Source: Luteibacter yeojuensis (GTDB lineage: Bacteria; Pseudomonadota; Gammaproteobacteria; Xanthomonadales; Rhodanobacteraceae). From it: a DNA stretch of 64,000 bases. Location: positions 52,339-116,338 of the forward strand of contig NZ_JZRB01000002.1 of NCBI RefSeq assembly GCF_000964085.1, in the 5' to 3' direction. Below the pieces are notes generated by a model. It made no database searches. It was not told the origin of the DNA and saw nothing but the letters and a program-made list of their open reading frames with translations. Position 1 is the stretch's first letter. Each line of letters starts with the position of its first letter. This document shows positions 39,565 through 47,691 of this stretch, one piece after another. A program made the translations under genes and the position numbers.

Positions 39565-40390
39565 CATGAACGAAGTCGCCTCCCAGCCGGGCTTCGGCAC
39601 GTCGCCGCACCACGCCGGCGTCGACCTGGGCCAGGTGCCCGCGAAGATGACCGTGCGCGACCTCAACTTCTACTACGGCGAATTCCACGCGCTGAAGCAC
39701 ATCGGGCTGGATGTGCCGGAGAAGAAGGTCACGGCCATCATCGGGCCCTCGGGCTGCGGCAAGTCCACCCTGCTGCGCATCTTCAACCGCATCTACGCGA
39801 TTTACCCCGGCATGCGCGCCGCAGGCGAGATCGTGCTGGACGGCGAGAACATCCTCGACCCGAAGTACTCCATGAACCGCCTGCGCAGCAAGGTGGGCAT
39901 GGTGTTCCAGAAACCCGTGCCGTTCCCGATGACCATCTTCGAAAACGTGGCCTACGGCATCCGCCACCACGAGAGGCTGGGCCGCTCGGCCATGGAAGAA
40001 CGCGTGGAGCAGGCCCTGCGCGGCGCGGCGCTGTGGGACGAGGTGAAGGACAAACTCAAGCAGAGCGCGCTGGGCCTCTCCGGCGGCCAGCAGCAGCGCC
40101 TGTGCATCGCCCGCGGCATCGCCCTGAAGCCGGAAGTGCTGCTGCTCGACGAGCCCACCTCGGCGCTCGACCCGATCGCCACCAGCCGCATCGAGCAGCT
40201 CGTGGAAGAACTGAAGAAGGACTTCACGATCGTCATCGTCACGCACAACATGCAGCAGGCTGCGCGTTGCTCGGACATGACCGCCTTCATGTACATGGGC
40301 GAGCTGATCGAGTTCGACAAGACCGAAAAGATCTTCACGAAGCCGGACAAGAAACAGACCGAAGATTACATCACCGGCCGTTTCGGCTAA
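39557..40390 (+). CDS. pstB: Phosphate ABC transporter ATPase PstB
   Basis: ATPase that powers phosphate import, 277 residues. Walker A is GPSGCGKS (63-70), the signature is LSGGQ (174-178) followed by QQRLCIARG, and Walker B is LLLDEP (195-200) with the SALDP that follows. The N-terminal extension of about 30 residues (Pro/His/Gly-rich) before [11 protein letters not shown] is longer than in E. coli. It starts inside the end of pstA (8-base overlap). Confidence 0.97.
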   Translation: MTNMNEVASQPGFGTSPHHAGVDLGQVPAKMTVRDLNFYYGEFHALKHIGLDVPEKKVTAIIGPSGCGKSTLLRIFNRIYAIYPGMRAAGEIVLDGENILDPKYSMNRLRSKVGMVFQKPVPFPMTIFENVAYGIRHHERLGRSAMEERVEQALRGAALWDEVKDKLKQSALGLSGGQQQRLCIARGIALKPEVLLLDEPTSALDPIATSRIEQLVEELKKDFTIVIVTHNMQQAARCSDMTAFMYMGELIEFDKTEKIFTKPDKKQTEDYITGRFG

Positions 40391-40412
40391 GCACCCACTT
40401 CCGAGGCATGGC

Positions 40413-41129
40413 ATGAATACCCCGCACCAGCACATCATCAAGAGCTACGACGACGAGCTGAAGCGCCTGACCGGCGAAATCGTGAAGATGGGCGAGCTCG
40501 CCGTGAAGCAGCTCGAAGCCGCCATCGAAGTGGTGGAACGGCGCGACGAGCGCGCCGCGCAGCGCGTGGTCGACAACGATGAAGCCATCGACGCGCTCGA
40601 GCACGACATCAGCCAGGACGTCGTTCGCCTGCTCGCGCTGCGCGCGCCCATCGCCGGCGACCTGCGCAACGTGTTCGCGGCCCTGCGCATCGCGGCCGAT
40701 ATCGAACGCATCGGCGATTACGCCGCCAACGTGGCCAAGCGCTCCATCCCTCTCAGCCGCGTGGCACCGATCAGCGCCGCCGGTGGCCTGGCCAACCTGG
40801 CCGAGCTCGCCGCCGAGCAGTTGCAGAACGTGCTCAAGGCCTACCACGACCAGGACGCCGAGGCGGCGTACGAAGTGTGGAAGTCCGACGCCGAGCTCGA
40901 CGAAGCCTACACGGTGGTGTTCCGCGCCCTCCTCACCTACATGATGGAAGACCCGCGCAACATCACCCCGTGCACGCACCTGCTGTTCATGGCCAAGAAC
41001 ATCGAGCGCATCGGTGACCACGCCACCAACATCGCCGAGAACGTGTGGTTCGTCGTCCACGGCGAGCCCCTGGTGGCCCCGCGCACCAAGCGCGACGACA
41101 CCGCCAGCCCGGATTTCACGGTCAAGTAA
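40413..41129 (+). CDS. phoU: Phosphate signalling protein PhoU
   Basis: Negative regulator that links PstSCAB to the PhoR kinase and limits phosphate uptake. It is 238 residues, made of two PhoU three-helix repeats. The metal-binding signatures are ADIERIGDYAANVAKRS in the first repeat and KNIERIGDHATNIAENVWF in the second. It ends the pst operon 22 bases after pstB. A REP element follows. phoB and phoR are not in the window and must lie elsewhere. Confidence 0.96.
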   Translation: MNTPHQHIIKSYDDELKRLTGEIVKMGELAVKQLEAAIEVVERRDERAAQRVVDNDEAIDALEHDISQDVVRLLALRAPIAGDLRNVFAALRIAADIERIGDYAANVAKRSIPLSRVAPISAAGGLANLAELAAEQLQNVLKAYHDQDAEAAYEVWKSDAELDEAYTVVFRALLTYMMEDPRNITPCTHLLFMAKNIERIGDHATNIAENVWFVVHGEPLVAPRTKRDDTASPDFTVK

Positions 41130-41138
41130 GCAACACCT

Positions 41139-41232
41139 GTAGGAGCCCACACTGTGGGCGACATCTTTTCGCGACAACGCAACACCTGTTGTCCTTTCGC
41201 CGAGAGCTGTCGCCCACAGGGTGGGCTCCTAC
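41139..41232. repeat. REP-like inverted repeat (TAGGAGCCCAC family)
   Basis: Outer arms TGTAGGAGCCCACACTGTGG and CACAGGGTGGGCTCCTACA with inner ATCTTTTCGCG and CGAGAGCTGTCGCC form an imperfect palindrome of about 94 bases between the convergent phoU and sugE genes. Confidence 0.85.
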
Positions 41233-41239
41233 AATGGCT

Positions 41240-41557
41240 TTAAGCCGAGGTGAGCTTCAGGCCGATGATGCCGGCCACGATGAGGCCCACGCACAGCAGC
41301 CGCAACGGCTGCGCCGATTCGCCGAACAGCACGATGCCTAGCGTGACGGCACCCACCGCGCCAATACCCGTCCATACCGCGTAGGCGGTGCCCAGGGGCA
41401 GCTTCTTCGTGGCGTACGCCAGCAGCACGATGCTGACCAGCATGGCCCCGGCGGTCAGCGCCGTGGGCACGAGCTTCGTAAAGCCTTCGGTGTATTTCAG
41501 GCCAACGGCCCACGCGATCTCGAAAAGACCGGCCAGAACAAGGATTGCCCAGTACAT
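41240..41557 (-). CDS. gdx: Guanidinium exporter (SugE/Gdx, SMR family)
   Basis: Small multidrug resistance protein, 105 residues with four membrane helices, of the SugE/Gdx branch that exports guanidinium in exchange for protons. The conserved membrane Glu lies in [16 protein letters not shown] (Glu13), and the WAxGLKYxxGFT pattern marks the Gdx subtype rather than EmrE. The start at 41557 is set by the family N-terminus ([16 protein letters not shown]) and by GGCGGAG 8 bases upstream. A guanidine-II riboswitch ends 18 bases before the ATG, which strongly supports the substrate. Flanked by REP elements on both sides. Confidence 0.94.
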   Translation of the reverse strand: MYWAILVLAGLFEIAWAVGLKYTEGFTKLVPTALTAGAMLVSIVLLAYATKKLPLGTAYAVWTGIGAVGAVTLGIVLFGESAQPLRLLCVGLIVAGIIGLKLTSA

Positions 41558-41575
41558 GACACTGGCTCCGCCAAG

Positions 41576-41621
41576 GCGGGGTCGTCCCCGCGGAGTCTTC
41601 ACCGCCACCGGGTCGTCCCGG
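41576..41621 (-). promoter_or_regulatory. Guanidine-II (mini-ykkC) riboswitch
   Basis: In transcript sense, two GC hairpins with identical ACGA loops: CCGGG-ACGA-CCCGG (41621-41608) and GCGGGG-ACGA-CCCCGC (41591-41576), joined by a 16-base linker. Two hairpins with ACGR loops are the defining feature of this riboswitch class. The second hairpin ends 18 bases before the gdx ATG, next to the ribosome-binding site, so control is probably at translation start: guanidine binding would free the site. Confidence 0.9.
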
Positions 41622-41696
41622 CGGGGGAACCCACGTTGCGCGGGTTCGGGAGGCATTGTACAGGCCGTGCCTGACCCCTGTGTAACCCGTACGCAC

Positions 41697-41793
41697 GTAG
41701 GAGCCCACCCCGTGGGCGACATCCTTTCGCGACAAAGCAAACAGGGTCTGCTGCGTTTCGCAAGGAGCTGTCGCCCACCCGGTGGGCTCCTAC
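41697..41793. repeat. REP-like inverted repeat (TAGGAGCCCAC family)
   Basis: Outer arms GTAGGAGCCCACCCCGTGGG and CCCACCCGGTGGGCTCCTAC with inner CATCCTTTCGCG and TTCGCAAGGAGCTG. It lies between the gdx leader and the upstream minus-strand gene at 41805, so it separates the riboswitch transcript from the rnr-rlmB unit. Confidence 0.85.
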
Positions 41794-41804
41794 CGAGGGC
41801 TGTG

Positions 41805-42077
41805 TCAGGGAACGATCTGCGCAGCCTTGCGCGCCCTGACGCCGCGCACGATGCCGTAGACGCTAATCAGGAACCACGCCATCTCCTGCAGGAACGCGGA
41901 GAGGTTGAAGGTGCCGAAGATCAGCGACAGCAGGATGCCGAACGCGCCCAGCAGGTTCATCACCTGGTACGGGTAGCCCTGCCCCGAGAGCTTGTGCGCC
42001 TGGAGCAGGAAAAACGCGATGAGGACCAACGCGACGCCCACCAGGCCACACCAGTCGTGCCACATCAGGCTATTCAT
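41805..42077 (-). CDS. CBU_0592 family small membrane protein
   Basis: Integral membrane protein of 90 residues with three predicted spans, function unknown. The family pattern is visible: [20 protein letters not shown], then [18 protein letters not shown] and [19 protein letters not shown]. Its ATG overlaps the rlmB stop (ATGA), so it is the third gene of the rnr-rlmB unit. A REP element follows. Confidence 0.88.
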   Translation of the reverse strand: MNSLMWHDWCGLVGVALVLIAFFLLQAHKLSGQGYPYQVMNLLGAFGILLSLIFGTFNLSAFLQEMAWFLISVYGIVRGVRARKAAQIVP

Positions 42078-42823
42078 TTCTTCACACCTCGCTGGCGCAG
42101 GGCCTCGAACAGCACGATGCCGGTGGCGACGGAGACATTAAGGCTTTCCATGCCGCCGGGCATCGGGATCTTGGCGATGAAATCGCAGGTTTCGCGGGTG
42201 AGGTGGCGCATGCCATCGCCCTCGCTGCCGAGCACCAGGGCCGCGGGGCCCTTGAAATCGACCTCGTAGATCGATTGCTCGGTCTCGCCGGCGAGGCCGG
42301 TGATCCACACGCCGGCATCCTTCATCGAACGCAGCGCGCGGGCCAGGTTCGTCACCGCCACGAGCGGCACGAGGTCGGCACCACCTGCGGAGGCGCGACG
42401 CACGGTGGGAGTGAGGCCCACGGCACGGTCCTTCGGCACCACCACGGCGGTGACCTTCGCCGCCGCGGCGCTGCGCAGGCATGCGCCGAGGTTGTGCGGG
42501 TCGGTGACGCCATCGAGCACGAGCACGAGGCAATCCGGGCCCGCCTTTTCGACGAGGCTTTCCAGTTCGTTCTCGCCCAGCATGGGCGGGGTTTCGTACC
42601 TTGCGACGACGCCCTGGTGGCGCGCCTCGCCGCTCATTTTCTCCAGCTGGTCCTTGCCCATCGTGCGGACCTGGATGCCGTGCTTGCGCGCGGCGGCCAG
42701 GATCTCGTTGATGCGGGCGTTCTTCGAGTTCTGCTCGACCAGCAGTTCACGGACACGCCCCGGGTCGTTGGCGAGCGCGCCTTCGACCGGGTTGATGCCG
42801 ACGATCCAGGTTTCTTGCGCCAT
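42074..42823 (-). CDS. rlmB: 23S rRNA 2'-O-methyltransferase RlmB
   Basis: SPOUT-class methyltransferase that methylates G2251 of 23S rRNA. It is 249 residues. The N-terminal substrate-binding domain starts WIVGINPVEGALANDPGRVRELL (seen as GINPVEGAL). The knotted catalytic domain has LDGVTDPHNLGACLRSAAA (motif 1), LVLGSEGDGMRHLTRETCD, seen as LVLGSEGDGMR (motif 2), and MESLNVSVATGIVLFEA (motif 3). It follows rnr by 3 bases, the common rnr-rlmB pairing. Confidence 0.96.
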   Translation of the reverse strand: MAQETWIVGINPVEGALANDPGRVRELLVEQNSKNARINEILAAARKHGIQVRTMGKDQLEKMSGEARHQGVVARYETPPMLGENELESLVEKAGPDCLVLVLDGVTDPHNLGACLRSAAAAKVTAVVVPKDRAVGLTPTVRRASAGGADLVPLVAVTNLARALRSMKDAGVWITGLAGETEQSIYEVDFKGPAALVLGSEGDGMRHLTRETCDFIAKIPMPGGMESLNVSVATGIVLFEALRQRGVKK

Positions 42824-42826
42824 GGT

Positions 42827-45751
42827 TTACGACTTGCCTTTGTTCGTGCGCGGCGCGGCGGCCTTCTTGGCCGGCGCCTTCTTTACGGGAGCCTTCTTCG
42901 TCGCCGCCTTCGTCACCGCGGCTTTCTTTGCTGCGGCCTTGGGCGGCGTGGCGGGCTGCCTGGCGGCGGCCTTGGCCGGGGGAGCTTTCTTGGCCGCGGC
43001 TTTTTTCGCGGCGGGCTGCTTTGCTGCCGCCTGCTTCGTCGGAGCCTGCTTCGTCGGCACCGCCTTGGCAGCCGCCTTCTTCACCGCGGGCAACGGCGGA
43101 AGCGCGGGGAGCGGATGATCCGCGACCGGGGCCGCCGGGGCAACCTCGGGCTTCCTGGACGCCTTGATCGCGGGTGCCTTCGGCGCCGCCGGTGCTTTCG
43201 ACACCACCGGGACATGGGGCGCTTGCGGCTTTGCGGAGGCCTTCGGGGCGGGCGCCGTTGATGCCGGGGCCTTCTTCTTCGATGCCGGAGCCTTCGGCAC
43301 AACCGCCTTGGGCGCCGGTGCGGCGATTTCTGCGGCCGGCGCCTTCTTCTTACCGACCAGCTTCTCGGCCACCTTCTTCACTACACGGCCCAGCGCCTTG
43401 CCCACTTCGGCCACGGTGCCCACCGGCTTGACCGGCGACGGCGCGACGACCGGGGGCGGAGCCACCTTGGGCAGCGCATCGAGGCGAGCCTTCAGGCGGA
43501 AATCGATCTTGCGGTCTTCCATGCTCGCGCGCAGCACCTGCACGCTCACGTAGTCGCCGAGACGGTAGGCCGCACCGGTGCGCTCGCCAGCGAGCAGGTG
43601 CCGTACCGGGTCGAACTTGTAGTAGTCGTTGGGCAGCTGCGAGACATGCACCAGGCCGGAGACACGCGAAGCGGCCAGTTCCACGAACAGGCCAAACGAG
43701 GTGACGCCGGTGACGGTGCCAGCGAACTCCTCGCCCACGTGCTTTTCCATCCATGCGCACTTGAAGCGCTCGTCGACATCGCGCTCGGCCTCTTCCGCGC
43801 GGCGCTCGCGCTGCGAGCAGTGCACGGCCATCTTTTCCATCTGGCCCTCGGTGTACACGTAATCAGCCGGCTTGCCCTTGGTGAGGGCGTAGCGGATGGC
43901 GCGATGCACGAGCAGATCGGGGTAGCGGCGGATCGGCGACGTGAAGTGGGCGTACGCGTCGAGCGCGAGGCCGAAGTGGCCATCGTTCAGCGGCGTATAC
44001 ACCGCCATGCTCTGCGAGCGCAGCAGCACCGACTGGATCAGCTCGGCCTCGGGGCGGTCGTGCACCTTCTTCAACAGCGCGGAGAAATCCGCCGGCGTGA
44101 CTTCATCGTTGGGCGGCAGGCGCAGCTTGAACTCGCGCAGGAACTGCAGCAGGTCTTCGTACTTCTCGACCGGTGGCGGCGCGTGCACGCGGTACAGCGC
44201 GGGAATCTTGCGCTTGGAGAGGAACTTCGCCGCCTGCACATTGGCGGCGATCATGCATTCCTCGATGAGCTTGTGCGCGTCGTTGCGGTCGGTGGCCCCC
44301 ATGGCCATGACATCGCCCGACGGCGTGAGGCGGAACTTCACCTCGGGCGTTTCGAAATCGATGGCGCCACGGCGCTTGCGGGCCTTGGCCATGGCCTTGT
44401 ACAGCCGGTGCAGGTTCTCGACCTGCGGCAGCACGTCGGCGATTTCCTCGCGCACGGCCTGGTTATGCTCGCCCACCGCTTGCCACACCTTGTTGTAGGT
44501 GAGGCGCGCGTGCGAGTACATGACCGCTTCATAGAACTTCGAATGCTGCACGTCGCCCTCGGCATCCACCTCCATGTCGCAGACCATGCACAGGCGATCG
44601 ACCCTTGGGTTGAGCGAGCAGATACCGTTGCTGAGGGTCTCCGGCAACATCGGCACGACGAAGCCGGGGAAGTACGTGGAGGTGCTGCGCTCGTAGGCTT
44701 CCATGTCGAGCGGCGTGCCCACCGGCACGTAGTGCGAGACGTCGGCGATGGCCACGATGAGGCGGAAGCCACCATGCTTCAGGGGCTCGGCATAGACCGC
44801 GTCGTCGAAATCACGGGCGTCCTCGCCATCGATGGTGACCAGCGGCAGCTTGCGCAGGTCGACCTTGCCCTGGCGCTCGGCGGCGGTGACCTTGGGTTCC
44901 ACCTCCTCGGCCTGGCGGACCACCTGCGGCGGCCACTCATGCGGCAGGTCGTGGCTGGCGATGGCCATCTCGACCACCAGCGAGGGCTGCAGGCGCTCGC
45001 CCAGCACGGCACGGATGGTACCCATGGGGCCGCGGTGCTGGCTCGGCGGGTCGGTGATCTCGACCACCACGATCTCGCCCGAGCGGGCGCCGGCATCGCG
45101 GCCCGTGGGGATCATGATGTTCTGGTGCAGGCGGCGGTCGTCCGGCTCGACCAGGGTGACGCCGTTCTCGACCACGACACGGCCAACCAGGCGCGGCGAG
45201 CGGCGCTCGAGCACCTCGACGATGGCGCCCTGGCGGCGGCCACGGCGATCGATGCCGACGACGCTGGCCAGCACGCGGTCGCCGTGGAGCACGCTGCGCA
45301 TCTGCTGGGGCGAGAGGTAGAGGTCATCCCCACCCTCGTCCGGGCGGAGGAAGCCATAGCCCTCGGCGTTGGCGATGACACGGCCGGGGATGAGGTTGAG
45401 CTTCTCGGCCGGCGCGTAGCCGTTGCGGCGGTTACGCAGCAGCTGGCCGTCGCGGACCATGGCGCCCAGGCGCCGGTCGAGCGCGTTGATCTCGTAATCG
45501 GTGAACAGGCGGAGCGCGCGGGCGATGTCCTCGGCCGCCATGATCTCGCCGCGCTGCTCGAGCAGGGCCAGGATGGCTTCGCGGCTGGGGATGGGCTGCT
45601 CGTAGCGCTGCGCCTCGCGGGCGGCATGCGGATCGGCCGCGACGGGCGCCGCGCCGCGCTCATGGAACTTGGCCAGCGCCTTGCCGGGGCGGCTCGCCTT
45701 GGGCTTGCGGGGCCCCTTGCGGGCACCGGAACCTTTCTTTTTTTTCGTCAC
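42827..45751 (-). CDS. rnr: Ribonuclease R with long basic C-terminal tail
   Basis: Processive 3'-to-5' exoribonuclease of the RNB family for structured RNA, rRNA quality control and trans-translation. It is 974 residues, about 160 more than E. coli RNase R. Domains: basic N-terminus, winged helix (about 50-115), cold-shock domains (120-260), RNB with catalytic acids in DGEDARDFDD (308-317), and S1 (about 660-750). The extra tail, from about 780, is made of Lys/Ala/Pro repeats (such as KKAPAKKAA and APKAPA) like histone-H1-type tails, probably binding RNA or ribosomes. First gene of rnr-rlmB-CBU_0592. Confidence 0.96.
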   Translation of the reverse strand: MTKKKKGSGARKGPRKPKASRPGKALAKFHERGAAPVAADPHAAREAQRYEQPIPSREAILALLEQRGEIMAAEDIARALRLFTDYEINALDRRLGAMVRDGQLLRNRRNGYAPAEKLNLIPGRVIANAEGYGFLRPDEGGDDLYLSPQQMRSVLHGDRVLASVVGIDRRGRRQGAIVEVLERRSPRLVGRVVVENGVTLVEPDDRRLHQNIMIPTGRDAGARSGEIVVVEITDPPSQHRGPMGTIRAVLGERLQPSLVVEMAIASHDLPHEWPPQVVRQAEEVEPKVTAAERQGKVDLRKLPLVTIDGEDARDFDDAVYAEPLKHGGFRLIVAIADVSHYVPVGTPLDMEAYERSTSTYFPGFVVPMLPETLSNGICSLNPRVDRLCMVCDMEVDAEGDVQHSKFYEAVMYSHARLTYNKVWQAVGEHNQAVREEIADVLPQVENLHRLYKAMAKARKRRGAIDFETPEVKFRLTPSGDVMAMGATDRNDAHKLIEECMIAANVQAAKFLSKRKIPALYRVHAPPPVEKYEDLLQFLREFKLRLPPNDEVTPADFSALLKKVHDRPEAELIQSVLLRSQSMAVYTPLNDGHFGLALDAYAHFTSPIRRYPDLLVHRAIRYALTKGKPADYVYTEGQMEKMAVHCSQRERRAEEAERDVDERFKCAWMEKHVGEEFAGTVTGVTSFGLFVELAASRVSGLVHVSQLPNDYYKFDPVRHLLAGERTGAAYRLGDYVSVQVLRASMEDRKIDFRLKARLDALPKVAPPPVVAPSPVKPVGTVAEVGKALGRVVKKVAEKLVGKKKAPAAEIAAPAPKAVVPKAPASKKKAPASTAPAPKASAKPQAPHVPVVSKAPAAPKAPAIKASRKPEVAPAAPVADHPLPALPPLPAVKKAAAKAVPTKQAPTKQAAAKQPAAKKAAAKKAPPAKAAARQPATPPKAAAKKAAVTKAATKKAPVKKAPAKKAAAPRTNKGKS

Positions 45752-45806
45752 AGAGGGACCTTGGAAGGGGGAAGCGGAATTTTTCCACTCCCTATTTGAA
45801 AAATCG

Positions 45807-45835
45807 TTGACAAGTTTACCCGACCTGCCTAATCT
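45807..45835 (+). promoter_or_regulatory. Promoter of the tRNA-Leu gene
   Basis: Perfect -35 TTGACA (45807-45812) and -10 TAATCT (45830-45835) with a 17-base spacer. A GC-rich discriminator (ACGCGGC) follows, as in stringently controlled stable-RNA promoters. The tRNA begins 43 bases after the -10. Confidence 0.85.
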
Positions 45836-45878
45836 ACGCGGCTCACGGGGCAGCTACCTTGCTGCTACCGAGTCACCT

Positions 45879-45963
<85 letters not shown>

Positions 45964-45973
45964 ATTATAAGAC

Positions 45974-46006
45974 AAAGCCCCGCAGCGATGCGGGGCTTTG
46001 TTTTTT
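45974..46006 (+). terminator. Intrinsic terminator after tRNA-Leu
   Basis: A 10-bp stem, AAAGCCCCGC / GCGGGGCTTT, with a 6-base loop, followed by GTTTTTT. It begins 11 bases after the tRNA CCA end. Confidence 0.92.
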
Positions 46007-46024
46007 GGCTCCCACCCCTCCCCC

Positions 46025-46047
46025 TGTGGGAGCGCGCTTGCGCGCGA
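46025..46047. repeat. Single REP-like arm (TGGGAGCGCGC family)
   Basis: TGTGGGAGCGCGCTTGCGCG followed by CGA, just after the tRNA terminator; no partner arm nearby. Confidence 0.7.
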
Positions 46048-46110
46048 CACCCTTCCGACAGCAACCCATCAGACGTACCATCCGCAAAAACCCTAGCGAG
46101 GTACTTAAGG

Positions 46111-46341
46111 ATGACTGCCCGCCTCCCACGCCACCTTGCCGCCATTCGTGCGGGTGCGTTCTACGGAATCCTCATCGCCTTCGCCTTGGTCGTCCTCCTT
46201 CCCAAGGGACTGGACAGCGTGTTCGGCATGACGCTTCCTAACGGCTGGGGCCTCGGCAACCTTGCCGCCCCCTTATGCCTCCTCGGCGCTATTCCCGGCG
46301 CCCTTTTATTCGCGCTCGCGAACCGCAAATTCAGATCATGA
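46111..46341 (+). CDS. Small hypothetical membrane protein, 76 aa
   Basis: No family recognised. Two hydrophobic spans are visible (AGAFYGILIAFALVVLLP and LAAPLCLLGAIPGALLFALA), separated by a Gly/Asn-rich loop, with a basic C-terminus (NRKFRS), so it is probably an inner-membrane protein with both ends in the cytosol. The start at 46111 is chosen because the hydrophobic part begins soon after and GAGG lies 9 bases upstream. Slightly AT-richer than its neighbours. It may share a transcript with the gene at 46352. Confidence 0.6.
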   Translation: MTARLPRHLAAIRAGAFYGILIAFALVVLLPKGLDSVFGMTLPNGWGLGNLAAPLCLLGAIPGALLFALANRKFRS

Positions 46342-46351
46342 TGATTCTCGG

Positions 46352-46732
46352 ATGCAGCCCGATCGCATGGCCACCCAGTTGACACCGGAGGCGAAGGCCT
46401 ACCTCAGCCATGCCGCCGAAGCACGTGAGGCCATGGATCGCGCCGCCCACGACACAACCGTCGCTGCCGACGAATTGCGCCGCTACGCGAAGTTCTCAAA
46501 ACCTGGCCAGCCTTCCGCGCACATCGTGCAGTTGCGGCAGCGCCAGGCGGCGGCGCGGATGGATTCGGCACGGGCGAAGCAGGCGTTCCTGAAAGCTGCG
46601 CAGGCGTTTGTCCATTCAAGCGGGTTAGAGGTGCCTCCGCGTTCATCGCTGGAAGCGTTCGTCGTGGGATGGATCAAGACGACGGCTGCAGCAAGCGATC
46701 ACGATGCCTCTTCGCCCTCGTCGAGCATGTAA
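46352..46732 (+). CDS. Hypothetical protein, 126 aa
   Basis: Family not recognised. The product is a soluble, Ala-rich, mostly helical protein. The first 80 residues look like one long amphipathic helix pair (AKAYLSHAAEAREAMDRAAH and IVQLRQRQAAARMDSARAK), a possible coiled coil. The tail is Ser/Asp-rich. Starts at 46352 or 46367 (MATQLTPEAK) are both possible. Its 3' end overlaps the convergent minus-strand frame at 46699 by 34 bases, so one of the two may be shorter than drawn. Confidence 0.55.
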   Translation: MQPDRMATQLTPEAKAYLSHAAEAREAMDRAAHDTTVAADELRRYAKFSKPGQPSAHIVQLRQRQAAARMDSARAKQAFLKAAQAFVHSSGLEVPPRSSLEAFVVGWIKTTAAASDHDASSPSSSM

Positions 46733-46887
46733 TTCACATCGCTGTTTTCGATGGCCACGTCCAGGTCGCGATACACGATCGGCCCACGCGCAAGCCTATG
46801 CGCAAGCACCTGCGCGACGAGATCGGTATTGCGGATCGTGAGCGGAAACTGCCGCGCCCGCAGGTAGAAGAAAATGTAGTTCTGCAT
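46699..46887 (-). CDS. Small hypothetical protein, 62 aa
   Basis: Family not recognised. From the ATG at 46887 the product begins MQNYIFFYLRARQFPLTIRN and ends in an acidic tail (MLDEGEEAS). It is soluble, with a likely beta-alpha pattern. The frame continues upstream to 47064, but that part reads as Arg/Ala-rich non-coding translation. Support is limited to a natural-looking composition and lack of a better frame; it overlaps the 3' end of the gene at 46352. The 240 bases upstream (46888-47127) hold nothing else that I can identify. Confidence 0.45.
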   Translation of the reverse strand: MQNYIFFYLRARQFPLTIRNTDLVAQVLAHRLARGPIVYRDLDVAIENSDVNYMLDEGEEAS

Positions 46888-47127
46888 TTCCCATGGCACG
46901 ACTTTCCATGCCGCTGCCGCACCCGCGTCGCGTGGTTCATTCGTCGCCAGGCTTCTCCTTGACCTGGCATGGGCGAAGCAAGTTGCGCGCCACGCTTTGC
47001 CGGCCAACGGCATGGGCCGCCCCTGACCCGTCCGCGGACACAAGCTGGGCGGACAGCCGGACACTGCGGGGCCCTAACCGGGGCCGTGCTAGATTCGGGC
47101 AATCCGACGTATCGCAGGGAGAGGACG

Positions 47128-47679
47128 ATGGCGTTTCGACGTGCTTGGGTTCCCGTGGGCATGGTTGCGACCATGGTGGCTGTGCTGGTGGCACCGCATG
47201 TGGCGGCGAAGTCGTCGGATCGCATGGCGCCCGCCACGGTCGATGGCTCGAAGTTCAGCGGCGTTATCGCACCGAACACGAAATCCACCATCGACGGGAG
47301 AGTCTTGATCCTCCAGGGAACCCTGAAGATCACCGGCATCCATGCGGATCTCTACTCCGACGGCACGGGCGCGCTGAAGCGAGCGGTCGTCACCGGCGAG
47401 CACGCGCATATCGAGCAACTGGACGACGCGAATGCGCTGATGCAGGGCGATGCCGAATCCATCGACTACTCCGTCGACACGGGGATCGCGATACTCACGG
47501 GCTCGGCGCGCGCGGCGAAACAGAACAGCAGCACGGTCGCCGGCGATACCTTGCGCTACAACACGGGCACCGGTGTGTTCGATGCCGAGAGCACGGGTTC
47601 GGCGCTGGTGCGCGTCACGTTCCAGCCAAAAGCATCTGCGGCGGCACCGGCACCGGCACCAAGCCAAACGGCAAAGTAG
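47128..47679 (+). CDS. LptA/OstA-like periplasmic protein
   Basis: Exported protein of 183 residues with an OstA (LptA-type) beta-jellyroll domain. The signal peptide spans residues 1-30 (FRRAWVPVGMVATMVAVLV then AA). The core shows the repeated short strands of LptA-like proteins (GTLKITGIHADLYSDGTG, IEQLDDANALMQGDAESIDY, LTGSARAAKQNSSTVAGDTL). The C-terminus is an Ala/Pro tail. AGGGAGAGG precedes the ATG at 47128. True lptA normally sits with lptC and lptB, which are absent here, so this is probably a paralogue rather than the essential LPS-transport protein. Confidence 0.75.
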   Translation: MAFRRAWVPVGMVATMVAVLVAPHVAAKSSDRMAPATVDGSKFSGVIAPNTKSTIDGRVLILQGTLKITGIHADLYSDGTGALKRAVVTGEHAHIEQLDDANALMQGDAESIDYSVDTGIAILTGSARAAKQNSSTVAGDTLRYNTGTGVFDAESTGSALVRVTFQPKASAAAPAPAPSQTAK

Positions 47680-47691
47680 GATGAACGCGAC

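Noticed and set aside
43598..45799. 733-residue plus-strand frame opposite rnr
   Set aside because: Antisense shadow of a complete RNase R gene, low-complexity composition.
46734..47339. 201-residue minus-strand frame
   Set aside because: Overlaps the LptA-like gene antisense and has mixed, domain-free composition; the shorter frame at 46699-46887 is the better candidate on this strand.
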